Assembly (NCBI GenBank): GCA_965207045.1
Contig: OZ242261.1
Location: 1 to 64,000 of the forward strand
Length of the DNA stretch: 64,000 bases
Direction of reading: 5' to 3'
DNA from: G965207045 sp965207045
Lineage (GTDB): Bacteria > Pseudomonadota > Alphaproteobacteria > Rickettsiales > Anaplasmataceae
The first letter of the stretch is position 1. Every line of letters begins with the position of its first letter. The position numbers and the translations under genes are program-made. The notes beneath the pieces were generated by a model. The model worked only from the letters and a program-made list of their open reading frames with translations. It made no database searches and had not been told where the DNA came from. Positions 1 to 8,113 of this stretch are shown one piece after another.

Positions 1-93
1 AAGTAAGCTTTGTCTATGATTGTTACGGTTTTTTTTGGTTGCAATTATTTGTACATTTTGTAACGTTGTTTCATTCTTATTTGGGGAAGAATT

Positions 94-747
94 ATGCAAG
101 TAATGGCTAAAGAAGTTACGACAAGGTTACATACTCGCTGCTCTAATGTTTCGGAGAAAGATGTTTATGTTGATTTGTGCATGGAAGCGATAAAAGGCGG
201 AAACGGTGATAAATTAAGAACACTTTTTGATTTGTGCATGGAAGTGATAAAAGGCCGAAAAGGTGATAAATTAAGAACACTTTTTGAGTTAATGGCTCCG
301 TTGAAAGAAAATGCGTCAGACATACGTTCTGGTGTAGTAAGTGCGATTGCACAACATATTTGTATCAATGAATGTCAAGAGAATCTGCAATTTTTGAAAA
401 AAACTTTAGAGGGCAATGATTATATAGATATTGAGGAAACGGTACGATATGTTGATTTGTACATGGAAGCGATAAAAGGCCGAAACGGTGATAAATTAAG
501 AACACTTTTTGAGTTAATGGCTCCGTTGGAAGAAAATGCGTCAGACATACGTTCTGGTGTAGTAAGTGCGATTGCACAACATATTTGTATCAATGAATGT
601 CAAGAAAATCTGCAATTTTTGAAAGAAAGTGTGGAAGACAAGTATTATCGAGAAATTGAAAAAGCAGTACAAAAGGAACCTTCAAGCGATGTTTCTGATG
701 TTGCTAGTGCTAGATCCTTGGGGCCAATAGAAGGAAAAGCTTTGTAA
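94..747 (+). CDS. Repeat-containing hypothetical protein, putative effector
   Basis: I do not recognise this 217-residue protein. It has no signal peptide or membrane segment and is predicted to be all-helical. It holds one 19-residue partial repeat (about residues 27-45) and two nearly identical 75-residue-spaced repeats (about 46-102 and 121-177), each starting DLxMEAIKGRxGDKLRTLF and ending INECQENLQFLK. The C-terminal 40 residues are unique and Ser/Glu-rich. The start is well supported: GGGGAAG lies six bases before the ATG. Soluble repeat proteins of this kind in Rickettsiales are often secreted effectors, but that role here is inference. The repeat resembles parts of the proteins at 1036 and 39779. 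Confidence 0.7.
   Translation: MQVMAKEVTTRLHTRCSNVSEKDVYVDLCMEAIKGGNGDKLRTLFDLCMEVIKGRKGDKLRTLFELMAPLKENASDIRSGVVSAIAQHICINECQENLQFLKKTLEGNDYIDIEETVRYVDLYMEAIKGRNGDKLRTLFELMAPLEENASDIRSGVVSAIAQHICINECQENLQFLKESVEDKYYREIEKAVQKEPSSDVSDVASARSLGPIEGKAL
172..624 (+). repeat. In-gene direct repeats (57 nt partial plus 2 x 171 nt)
   Basis: A 171-base unit occurs at 229-399 and again at 454-624, offset exactly 225 bases (75 codons). I count about five differences, four of which change an amino acid. The first 57 bases of the unit are also present at 172-228, directly abutting the second copy. All copies stay in frame. The near identity points to recent duplication or ongoing gene conversion. Confidence 0.9.
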
Positions 748-951
748 GGCTGTTTTTTGTTCATGGCTAGGAAAAATCTTCTATGGATTTTCTATATAGA
801 CCCCATATTCTAATAGATTGTACTATTCTTGAATTTTCTTTTTTGCTTGATGGTTATCGTGTTTTTCAGCATACAGGAAGTTAGTTTACGTTTTGTAGGT
901 GCTTTGTATTGTTAGTAAAGATTTTTCAATTTAGTTGTGTAGTAGATTAAT

Positions 952-972
952 TTTAATATTTGAAATATTAAA
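952..972. promoter_or_regulatory. 21-bp perfect palindrome upstream of the 1036 gene
   Basis: Ten-base arms TTTAATATTT and AAATATTAAA flank a single central G, 64 bases before the chosen ATG. The position and symmetry fit a dimeric repressor operator. The sequence is pure A/T, so chance is a real alternative in this composition. Confidence 0.35.
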
Positions 973-1035
973 CTTGGATTCGGTATATTGTGTGCTACAG
1001 TGAAATGTGATAAGGAGTTAGCAAGAGGTGTCATT

Positions 1036-2163
1036 ATGAATGGCTCAGATATAGTAAGTAGCTCAAACATGGATTTACTTGAAAGTCGTAGGCCTGGTGA
1101 TCAAGATGAGTCAGTTTTTGATTTTTGGGCGCTTTTACCTATGGTGTCTATAATAGTATTTGTTTTTACTTGGGCCCTAATTCAGCATGGAAGATTTTTT
1201 TATCAAAATCGTTGTGACGATTCAGTAAGGAGAAAGTATCGAAATTATGCAACAAATATGTTTAATGCAATTGAGAATGAAGATACAGGCAAATTCATTA
1301 TTTCACTGAATGCGCTTATAGTTGATATTATGAAATATAAATCTTTTAAAGCATTAAATAATAATGATGCAATTAAGATGGGAATTTTGGATGCAATCGA
1401 GGATTTTGATGATTGTAATAATAGTATGTTGCAGAGTTCTGAAGAGTGGTGCAAGAATTATTTTTTGGATAATGTTCTTAATGATGCTTTGTTTATGTTG
1501 ATAGCACTTTGTATATATAAAAGTGCAAAACCAGAGGAGTTATGCAGAATTATACGTGATCAGGTTAAAAAAGGCTATGCTGAAGGATGTATGGATTTTT
1601 TGACATATGAGGGGACAGCTAAGTTTATTACTAAAAGAACTTCAAGTGATCCTGTAAATGCTTATCTCGATTACAAAAAGGAGGATTTTGCTGAGAGGAT
1701 TGTAGGAAAACAAGATAAGGTAGTTTTTGCAGAAATGTTTCTGCCTATTTTGTTGCACTGTAATAAGGGTTATTATGTGGAAAGCTGTTTTGACTCCTTG
1801 GAGCAAAATGCTTTATTTTTCTTTTTTTTGTTTGATTCTTCTGGTCAGGATCGGCTATCATCGTATTATCAGTATATGTTGGATATTGTTAGTTGTTGTT
1901 GTAAAAGAAAATCGTACCCCTCGGAGAAGGAGCTATCAGTAGAATTTTTTAATAATAAGACGAGACCGAATATTCGTGGTGATGATCAGATATTTGCTAC
2001 ATGTATCGACTATTTTGGAAGTTTTTATGTTGGTAGTGATGAAATTATCTCTAATAGTGAGTTACGGGAAGAATTTTTTGGTAAAATAAAAGTTTGTCCT
2101 TCCAGTAAATTAATGGAGACATTTATTGATCATTTGTCTAATGACTTATCAATGAAATCTTAA
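1036..2163 (+). CDS. Hypothetical single-pass membrane protein
   Basis: I do not recognise this 375-residue protein. The frame opens at a TTG at 988, but the ATG at 1036 has AAGAGG seven bases upstream and is preferred. One hydrophobic segment (about residues 30-53, FWALLPMVSIIVFVFTWALI) is followed by a large helical domain with many Cys and Phe residues. A stretch near residues 70-130 (MFNAIENEDTGKF, then NNDAIKMGILDAI) lines up by eye with the repeats of the protein at 94. The topology would leave a short N-terminal tail and a long domain on one side of the membrane. A helix-rich membrane-anchored effector or surface protein is possible. Confidence 0.65.
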   Translation: MNGSDIVSSSNMDLLESRRPGDQDESVFDFWALLPMVSIIVFVFTWALIQHGRFFYQNRCDDSVRRKYRNYATNMFNAIENEDTGKFIISLNALIVDIMKYKSFKALNNNDAIKMGILDAIEDFDDCNNSMLQSSEEWCKNYFLDNVLNDALFMLIALCIYKSAKPEELCRIIRDQVKKGYAEGCMDFLTYEGTAKFITKRTSSDPVNAYLDYKKEDFAERIVGKQDKVVFAEMFLPILLHCNKGYYVESCFDSLEQNALFFFFLFDSSGQDRLSSYYQYMLDIVSCCCKRKSYPSEKELSVEFFNNKTRPNIRGDDQIFATCIDYFGSFYVGSDEIISNSELREEFFGKIKVCPSSKLMETFIDHLSNDLSMKS

Positions 2164-2513
2164 AAAGTAGAAAAGCTATAAACATAAATATAGGTAGGAA
2201 GGGAAGAAGGGCAGAGGAAAATCTTCTTCTAAGAGGAGAAAAGTTCTTAAGATTGTGTATATGTCGGAGAAGGTTCAGTTATATTTTTTTGCTAAGAGGT
2301 ATTATATAGAAGAAGTCTAGATAGAAAGGTTTAGCCGCTAAGTATTGTTCTTGTATGGAAAGTATTCAGGGTTTTGTTTCTTATCTAGATTTGTAATAGT
2401 GTAAAAGTAAAATTGCTATTTTTTGTGAATTAATTGCTTTTGTTGTATGCAAGATCAATAGATAATGTTCACTGATGGCATGACAGGAGAAGGCTGAAAA
2501 AGAAAAGTAATTG
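2164..2513. other. Non-coding stretch, possibly gene debris
   Basis: No supported gene. One open frame (about 2195-2320) between stops encodes a basic segment (KGRGKSSSKRRKV) and a hydrophobic tail but has no start codon, so it may be a fragment of a former gene. The rest is A/T-rich with no RNA fold I can recognise. Confidence 0.4.
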
Positions 2514-3110
2514 TTATTTGTAATCTCTTCTTGACTGTAGCGCTATGCTTAAAGTTCCTTCATCTAAATAATCCATTTCTCCTCCCATAGGAATTCCATT
2601 TGCTAAAGAGGAAATTTTTGCATTTGAAAAAATCTTGACTATATTAGCTACATAATTAGCAGTTGTTTGTCCTTCAACTGTTGTACTAGTTGCTAAAATT
2701 ACTTCTTCTATTTCACTATTTTTTAGTCTTTCTTTTAAAGACTGGATGTTTAACTTATCTGGTCCTACTCCATCTATTGCTGATAAATTACCTCCTAAAA
2801 CGTGATAAAGACCATTATATATCTTGCCACGCTCTAATGCCCATAAATCTATTACTTCTTCTACTATACATATAAGGGAACTATCCCGTCTACTGTCTCT
2901 ACATATACTGCATGTCAAATTTTTATCAAGATTGCCACATATCGAGCAATTTTTTACTATATTCTCCAATAAAGATAAGGAGTTTTTTATTGGAACCATA
3001 GATTTTTGTCTATTTTGTAACAAATATAAGACTAACCTTCTGGCGGATTTTGGCCCTAGACCTGGGAGCTTAGCCATTAATCCTATTAAATGCTGTATAT
3101 CCTTGTCCAT
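2514..3110 (-). CDS. recR: Recombination protein RecR
   Basis: RecR acts with RecO/RecF to load RecA at gaps. The frame runs up to 3188, but starting at the ATG at 3110 gives 198 residues, the family's usual length, and begins right before the helix-hairpin-helix (LPGLGPKSARRL, residues 15-26). A C4 zinc finger follows (Cys55, 58, 67, 70), then the Toprim domain (LICIVEEVIDLWALER from about 79) and the C-terminal GIPMGGEMDYLDEGTL signature. It is divergent from the Dsb-like gene, with about 120 bases between the starts. No strong ribosome-binding site is visible at either candidate start, so the 3188 start is not excluded. Confidence 0.92.
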   Translation of the reverse strand: MDKDIQHLIGLMAKLPGLGPKSARRLVLYLLQNRQKSMVPIKNSLSLLENIVKNCSICGNLDKNLTCSICRDSRRDSSLICIVEEVIDLWALERGKIYNGLYHVLGGNLSAIDGVGPDKLNIQSLKERLKNSEIEEVILATSTTVEGQTTANYVANIVKIFSNAKISSLANGIPMGGEMDYLDEGTLSIALQSRRDYK

Positions 3111-3231
3111 TGCTATTTTAAACTGTTTTACCACTATTAAACTATTTTTACAGTTGTTGGAACTCTTTCTTGACTGCATGTGTTTCAATTTCTTATAATC
3201 AAGTCTTAAATTTGTGTATTAAGAATATAAA

Positions 3232-3942
3232 ATGTATGTGTATAAACTAGTAATATTATTGATGCTTTTTATAATAGATACTGCTGTTGCAGAAAATGAT
3301 TCTCGCTTTCGTACGGTGCTTCCATATGGAGATGTCTTAGAAGATGGTAAAGTTTTACCAAAAGATCATTATATGGGGGATCTTGATGCTCCAATAGTAA
3401 TGATTGAATATGCTTCATTTTCATGTATTCATTGTGCAAATTTTAGTAAAAAGGTTCTACCTGTAATAAAGGAGAAATATATTGATACAGGAAAGCTTTT
3501 ATTTGTATTCCGTGAATTTCCTCTTGATGCTCCTGCATTAAAAGCAAGTGTTGTTGCTAGGTGTTATGCGTCTGATAAATATTGTGACGATGAATCTTGT
3601 GATGATGGCAATTGTTGTGATACTCACTATGATTATTTTGCAATGTATCAAGCACTATTTAGTTCTATTAGTAACTGGTCTGGAACAAAAAATTATATGG
3701 ATAAACTGAAAGAAGTTGTTAGTTTAGGCAAAATGCAACCTGATAGGTTTTATAAGTGTGTTAAAGATAAATATATACAGGAACAGATTATGAATGGTAA
3801 GATATATGCGATTCGCAGTTTAGGAATTAATGTTGCTCCTGTTTTTCTAATAAATGGGAAGAAGTATGAAGGAGATAGGAATGCAAACTTTTTTACTGAT
3901 ACTTTTGATAAGATAATTGAAGCGTATTATGCTGAGCAATAG
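3232..3942 (+). CDS. DsbA-family periplasmic thiol oxidoreductase
   Basis: Disulfide-bond enzyme of the thioredoxin-like DsbA/Com1 family, exported to the periplasm. Residues 1-20 form a signal peptide ending AVA. The active site is CIHC (65-68) in the context YASFSCIHC, and the cis-proline loop is in NVAPVFLING near the C-terminus. The unusual part is a Cys-rich insert in the helical domain (Cys111, 118, 123, 128, 129), giving many more cysteines than a plain DsbA. Ehrlichia and Anaplasma carry comparable Dsb proteins. A DsbC- or DsbG-like isomerase role is less likely because there is no dimerisation domain. Confidence 0.85.
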   Translation: MYVYKLVILLMLFIIDTAVAENDSRFRTVLPYGDVLEDGKVLPKDHYMGDLDAPIVMIEYASFSCIHCANFSKKVLPVIKEKYIDTGKLLFVFREFPLDAPALKASVVARCYASDKYCDDESCDDGNCCDTHYDYFAMYQALFSSISNWSGTKNYMDKLKEVVSLGKMQPDRFYKCVKDKYIQEQIMNGKIYAIRSLGINVAPVFLINGKKYEGDRNANFFTDTFDKIIEAYYAEQ

Positions 3943-4077
3943 TAGTGTTTTTTTATATCTTGAAATATACTATATGTAATATTATTACAAGTATTTCTGA
4001 TTAAAAAAGATAATTGTGGTGTCAATTACTTGTTAATTTTTGGACTGTAGTTTTAAGTTTACTAGAAGTCTTAAAAA

Positions 4078-4392
4078 TTATTGTTTTTGTTCACTTAAAT
4101 CTCCATTATTATTTTTTTGTACTTCACATGTTAATTTGAGTTTCGTCTCTGGTGATTTACTCTTTTTTCTTTCTTCATAAGCTTTGCAAAATCCACCAAT
4201 TACAGCAATAGTAAGAATTAAGCAGATTGCGGGGCTAATTATGGCTAATTCTAAGTCTACATTATTTTGCATTGTATTTTTTATATTAAAAACAGATATT
4301 GTAGCTGCTCCTATACATAGTAATAGCAAAACTACAGTAAGTGCTAGTGTGCTTTTTTTGGGCCTTTCTCTATTGTTATTAAAAATACTCAT
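4078..4392 (-). CDS. Small two-helix membrane protein
   Basis: Unrecognised 104-residue protein with two transmembrane segments (about residues 16-36 and 47-67) and a charged, Lys/Glu/Gln-rich cytoplasm-like tail. It resembles in layout the small membrane proteins at 51600 and 52210, although I see no clear sequence identity. It is flanked by A/T-rich non-coding DNA on both sides. Such short two-helix proteins are common in Ehrlichia-like genomes, and no function can be assigned. Confidence 0.55.
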   Translation of the reverse strand: MSIFNNNRERPKKSTLALTVVLLLLCIGAATISVFNIKNTMQNNVDLELAIISPAICLILTIAVIGGFCKAYEERKKSKSPETKLKLTCEVQKNNNGDLSEQKQ

Positions 4393-4827
4393 TTAAAATT
4401 TAGATAAATACACTTTATAGTATAACATTAGAGATTAATATACAATATATATTTTTATTAATTTAACATATTAATTAAGATATAAAGAATATATAATATG
4501 ATGAGTAGATATGTATGATTTAACAACAATAAAATTTATAGTTTAAAATTTTCTTAATTATTATATGACTTATTTTTTGGTTATATAAAAAATTTTTTAG
4601 TGATTATATTCGTAAATTATGGAATTATTTATGATATTTCATTTTTTCCTTCCGATATATCATTTGATTTGCTACTCTTGAGGCGAGTTGTTCACTACTG
4701 AAGCAATATTTTTTAGTGCAGTTCTATTTCAAAAAAAACTCCTAGTTTTATTTTGTAAAAATTTTTTAACTCCAAGATTGTTAGTGAGCATCAGTCTTTA
4801 AAAAAAAATTTATTATTCATTTACATT
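4393..4827. other. A/T-rich intergenic stretch
   Basis: No gene is supported. The first half is almost purely A/T. The second half (about 4650-4820) is somewhat less skewed and contains A-runs, but no RNA consensus (6S, tmRNA, RNase P) or TPP riboswitch core could be recognised. Confidence 0.5.
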
Positions 4828-5094
4828 ATGAAAAATATTCAGGCTTTATGGAGAGCAGTTATCTTGCAAGCTTTAATAGATGCAACTAGTAACTATAAAA
4901 GACGGGAATATCAATTGGAAAAAGAAAAAGCGCGATCATGGTTGCTTTGTATGAGTGATAGCTTTGTTGACGTGTGTTCAATGGCGGGATATGAGCCACA
5001 TTATGTACAAAAAAAAGCTAAATTTATATTAGAAAGTAAAAGAAATGCAATAATTCTACATACTTCTGATGTAGAACTGTCTAAGTCTAAATAA
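4828..5094 (+). CDS. Small conserved protein, phage-type helical family
   Basis: 88 residues. The pattern LWRAVILQALIDA, then an Arg/Lys/Glu helix with a WLLCMSDSFVDVCSMAGYEP motif and VQKKA, recalls a family of small proteins found in alphaproteobacterial phage and gene-transfer-agent regions, where a similar W-x-x-V-x-x-QA and FxxVCxxAGxxP arrangement occurs. It has no membrane segment. It lies just before thiD and the NlpC/P60 peptidase. The family assignment is from memory of motifs, and function is unknown. Confidence 0.6.
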   Translation: MKNIQALWRAVILQALIDATSNYKRREYQLEKEKARSWLLCMSDSFVDVCSMAGYEPHYVQKKAKFILESKRNAIILHTSDVELSKSK

Positions 5095-5154
5095 TTAACA
5101 TATTTGTTAAACGTCTCTTGAGTGAATCAATATTATTACGTAAAATGCTACAGT

Positions 5155-5886
5155 ATGAGAAAGATAGTTCTTTCAATTGCTGGCTCAGATTCTAGTGGTG
5201 GTGCTGGAATACAGGCTGATATTAAAGCTATTACTCATTTTGGTGGTTGGCCAGTAACTTCTGTAACAGCCGTTACTGCTCAAGATGAAGATGTTGTATA
5301 TGCTGTTGAATATGTCTCTGTTAATCTTGTAAAAAAACAAATTGAACTTGCAATTAAAACTGTTGACTCTATCAAGATTGGTATGTTAGGTAGCTCAGCT
5401 GTAATATCTACTGTTATTGAATTATTGCCAAACAATGTACCAATTATTGTTGATCCTGTTATGGTCTCAACGTCAGGATATCGTTTACTATCTGAAGATG
5501 CGGTAGAGCTTATGAAAACTAGTTTATTGCCAAGAGCTTTTGTGGTTACACCAAATATTCCTGAAGCGGAGCTTCTGAGTGGTAGTAGAATAATGAGTCG
5601 AGAAGATATGGTTGTGGCAGGACGTAATATATTACCGTATGGTGTGAAAGCAGTTCTATTAAAGGGTGGGCATTTGATAAAGAATAAAAAAGTGTTTGAT
5701 GTTTTAATTACGAAAGACAAAGAATATTTCTTTACTCATGACGCTATTGAAGCAAAGAATACTCATGGTACTGGTTGTAAGCTATCTGCAGCTTTAGCTT
5801 GCAACCTTGCACAGGGTAAAAGCCTTAAACAAAGTGTAGTAAATGCAATGGATTACGTCAGAACAAGTATTGTAGAATGTTATTAA
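5155..5886 (+). CDS. thiD: Hydroxymethylpyrimidine/phosphomethylpyrimidine kinase
   Basis: Phosphorylates HMP to HMP-PP for thiamine synthesis. The ribokinase-fold signature is GSDSSGGAGIQAD (residues 10-22), and the anion-hole motif near the C-terminus is HGTGCKLSAALA, with Lys where Thr is usual. The frame could start at a GTG at 5122, but the ATG at 5155 begins exactly at the family's conserved MRKIVLSIAGSD and gives 243 residues, slightly shorter than the roughly 265 typical. No other thi gene or TPP riboswitch is visible nearby. Thiamine synthesis genes are typical of Anaplasmataceae rather than Rickettsia. Confidence 0.92.
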   Translation: MRKIVLSIAGSDSSGGAGIQADIKAITHFGGWPVTSVTAVTAQDEDVVYAVEYVSVNLVKKQIELAIKTVDSIKIGMLGSSAVISTVIELLPNNVPIIVDPVMVSTSGYRLLSEDAVELMKTSLLPRAFVVTPNIPEAELLSGSRIMSREDMVVAGRNILPYGVKAVLLKGGHLIKNKKVFDVLITKDKEYFFTHDAIEAKNTHGTGCKLSAALACNLAQGKSLKQSVVNAMDYVRTSIVECY

Positions 5887-5913
5887 ATAAAAAAAATCTT
5901 CTTTATATAGAAA

Positions 5914-6381
5914 ATGATTACACGTGATTATATAATAAAAGAAGCAAAGAGTTGGATTGGAACACGCTTTCATCATCAAGGTAGGGTGAAGAAAAAATAT
6001 AAAAATTATGGTGGTTGTGATTGTCTGGGACTTATTATAGGGGTTGCTAAAGAGTTGAATATTGGTTCTGGTGTCTATAATAAAAACGGTGAAGAAATTT
6101 CTCTTTATAAATTTGATAGAACAGACTATAGACGCATACCTGGAAGCCACGAATTATATGTTGTGCTAATGCAGCTTATGTTGCGTAAAAATAGTAAGTT
6201 AAAAATAGGTGATGTAATACTATTTAAAATACAAAATAGACTTCAACACTTAGCTTTTTATTCTTATAATCACTCTATAATTCATTCTCTGGCAGAAACA
6301 AGAAGAGTGACTGAGCATAAGCTAAACAATTATTGGGAGGCAAGGATAGATAGTGTTTTTTCTTTTAAAGGGATTTCATGA
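5914..6381 (+). CDS. NlpC/P60 peptidase, gene-transfer-agent type
   Basis: 155-residue cysteine peptidase of the NlpC/P60 fold. The nucleophile is Cys37 in GGCDCLGL, and the His is His112 in LQHLAFYS. The N-terminus (A-x-x-W-x-GTxFHHQGR) matches the phage/GTA cell-wall peptidase family (TIGR02219-like) that sits among tail genes in the Rhodobacter GTA cluster. No other tail gene lies next to it, so it is a scattered GTA component as in other Rickettsiales, or a domesticated peptidoglycan hydrolase. It has no signal peptide. Confidence 0.82.
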   Translation: MITRDYIIKEAKSWIGTRFHHQGRVKKKYKNYGGCDCLGLIIGVAKELNIGSGVYNKNGEEISLYKFDRTDYRRIPGSHELYVVLMQLMLRKNSKLKIGDVILFKIQNRLQHLAFYSYNHSIIHSLAETRRVTEHKLNNYWEARIDSVFSFKGIS

Positions 6382-6414
6382 AAGAAAAAAATGTTATAAA
6401 ATAACAGGGCAAAT

Positions 6415-6485
6415 GGCTAGGTGGCAGAGTGGTTATGCAGAGGATTGCAAATCCTTCAACATCGGTTCAATTCCGGTCCTGGCCT
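6415..6485 (+). tRNA. tRNA-Cys (GCA)
   Basis: A 71-base cloverleaf. The seven-pair acceptor stem GGCTAGG/CCTGGCC contains one G-U pair. The anticodon loop TTGCAAA places GCA at 6447-6449, the T arm contains GGTTCAATTCC, and the discriminator is U. CCA is not encoded. It lies 33 bases behind the peptidase gene and abuts the 3' end of gatB on the other strand. Confidence 0.95.
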
Positions 6486-6494
6486 CAGAAGAGG

Positions 6495-7952
6495 TTAATT
6501 CTTAAGCTTTTCTTGCAATATTGAGTTTGATATTTCAGGATTTGCTTTACCACTGCTGGCTTTCATTATTTGTCCTACAAAAAAGCCGAATAATTTTTTC
6601 TTACCACTCTTATACTCTTCTACCTTGTGTGAATTTTGTGTTATGACTTCATCAATAATTTTTGCTATTTCATTTCTGTCTGTGATTTGTACAAGATTCA
6701 TTTCTTTAACGATTTCATCTGCATTCTTTCCATTTTTAAACATGACTTCAAAAACCTGTTTTGCGATCTTAGTAGAAATGGTTTTGTTGTCTATTAGCTG
6801 GAGCAGAGTAGCCATGTTTTGTGGCTTTATAAGTGTTTGTTCTATACTTGTTCCTGATTTGTTTAAAAGAGCAAACAGCTCTACAGTAATCCATTTTACA
6901 ATGTTAACTGGTTTATTGTATTTTCGTAAAATATTTTCAAAGTATTGAGAAGTCGCTTTGTCAGCAATAAGAACGTCAACATCATATTCTGTTAGTCCTA
7001 GTTCTGATATGTAACGCACTCTCTTGTTGTCAGGCAGTTCAGGCATGTTTGCTTTAACTTTTTTTATTACTTGTTCTTCTATGCTAACAGGTAATAAATC
7101 AGGATCTGGGAAATATCTATAATCTATAGAATCTTCCTTTTTTCTCATTGTAAAAGTTTGTCCTTTTGTTGTATTAAAAAGCCTAGTTTCTTGTTCTACT
7201 TCTTTTCCATTTTCAATCAAATTAACTTGACGCTCTGCTTCGTAATTTATTGCTTGAGTTATATACCGAATTGAATTTAGGTTTTTTATTTCACACCTGG
7301 TTCCAAATTTTTTCTCGCCAACCGGACGTACAGAAATATTTGCATCACAACGTAGTGAACCTTGTTCCATATTACCATCACATGTTTCTATATAACGAAG
7401 AACGAGGCGTAGCTTTTTCACATATTCCGCTGCTTCTTCTGCTGAACGTATATCTGGTTCAGAAACTATTTCCATTAGTGCTATTCCAGCACGATTTAGG
7501 TCAATATAAGTTTTATCAGGAGAATAATCATGCATGCTTTTGCCGGAATCTTGTTCCAAGTGTATATGATTTATCCTGATTTTTTTTCCATTACCCTCTT
7601 CTGTTGTTATTGCAACATTTCCACCACTGATAATTGGGTGATAAAACTGTGAAATTTGATAACCTTGAGGTAAATCGGGGTAAAAGTAGTTTTTGCGATC
7701 AAAAACACTTTTTAGGTTAATCCGTGCATCTAATGCTAAGCCTGTTTTTATTGCTTGTATTATACAAAATCTATTGATAACAGGTAGCATTCCAGGCATA
7801 GCTGCATCTATTAATGAGACTTGACTATTAGGTTCAGAGCCGAATTTTGTAGCTGCTGAAGAAAAAAGTTTTGCTTTAGCTATAACTTGTGCATGTACTT
7901 CCAAACCAATAACTATTTCCCATTTACTAGTTCTGCTTTCTATTATTCTCAT
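6495..7952 (-). CDS. gatB: Asp/Glu-tRNA amidotransferase subunit B
   Basis: Subunit of GatCAB, which converts Glu-tRNA(Gln) and Asp-tRNA(Asn) to the amide forms in bacteria lacking GlnRS or AsnRS. 485 residues, standard length. The N-terminus [13 protein letters not shown], the [11 protein letters not shown] and [15 protein letters not shown] motifs, and the C-terminal YqeY-like helical domain with [13 protein letters not shown] are all present. gatA and gatC are not in the window. The gene runs convergent to tRNA-Cys. Confidence 0.97.
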   Translation of the reverse strand: MRIIESRTSKWEIVIGLEVHAQVIAKAKLFSSAATKFGSEPNSQVSLIDAAMPGMLPVINRFCIIQAIKTGLALDARINLKSVFDRKNYFYPDLPQGYQISQFYHPIISGGNVAITTEEGNGKKIRINHIHLEQDSGKSMHDYSPDKTYIDLNRAGIALMEIVSEPDIRSAEEAAEYVKKLRLVLRYIETCDGNMEQGSLRCDANISVRPVGEKKFGTRCEIKNLNSIRYITQAINYEAERQVNLIENGKEVEQETRLFNTTKGQTFTMRKKEDSIDYRYFPDPDLLPVSIEEQVIKKVKANMPELPDNKRVRYISELGLTEYDVDVLIADKATSQYFENILRKYNKPVNIVKWITVELFALLNKSGTSIEQTLIKPQNMATLLQLIDNKTISTKIAKQVFEVMFKNGKNADEIVKEMNLVQITDRNEIAKIIDEVITQNSHKVEEYKSGKKKLFGFFVGQIMKASSGKANPEISNSILQEKLKN

Positions 7953-8052
7953 GTTCTATGTTTTTTTGTTTACCAAAACATATACTCTGATACTTAACTA
8001 ATAGTCAAGTTGTACTAATAGTTGAATTCTTCTGCAGAGTTTCAAGTAAAGA

Positions 8053-8082
8053 TTGTAATTTCCTCTTCTAGCATTGTACAAT
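8053..8082 (+). promoter_or_regulatory. Candidate sigma-70 promoter
   Basis: TTGTAA at 8053-8058 and TACAAT at 8077-8082, spaced 18 bases. If used, transcription would start near 8089, which excludes the ATG at 8081 and supports the start at 8114. Confidence 0.4.
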
Positions 8083-8113
8083 GGGTATGCGTTATTTTAG
8101 TGAGGTAAGTGGG

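Noticed and set aside
2514..3188. Longer RecR start at 3188
   Set aside because: The 26 extra residues have no match to the family and the 3110 start gives the usual 198 residues.
5000..5160. TPP riboswitch before thiD
   Set aside because: No CTGAGA or ACCTGA-type core found between the 88-residue gene and thiD.
7250..7579. Open frame on plus inside gatB
   Set aside because: Fully antisense to a conserved gene, without its own start signal or recognisable domain.
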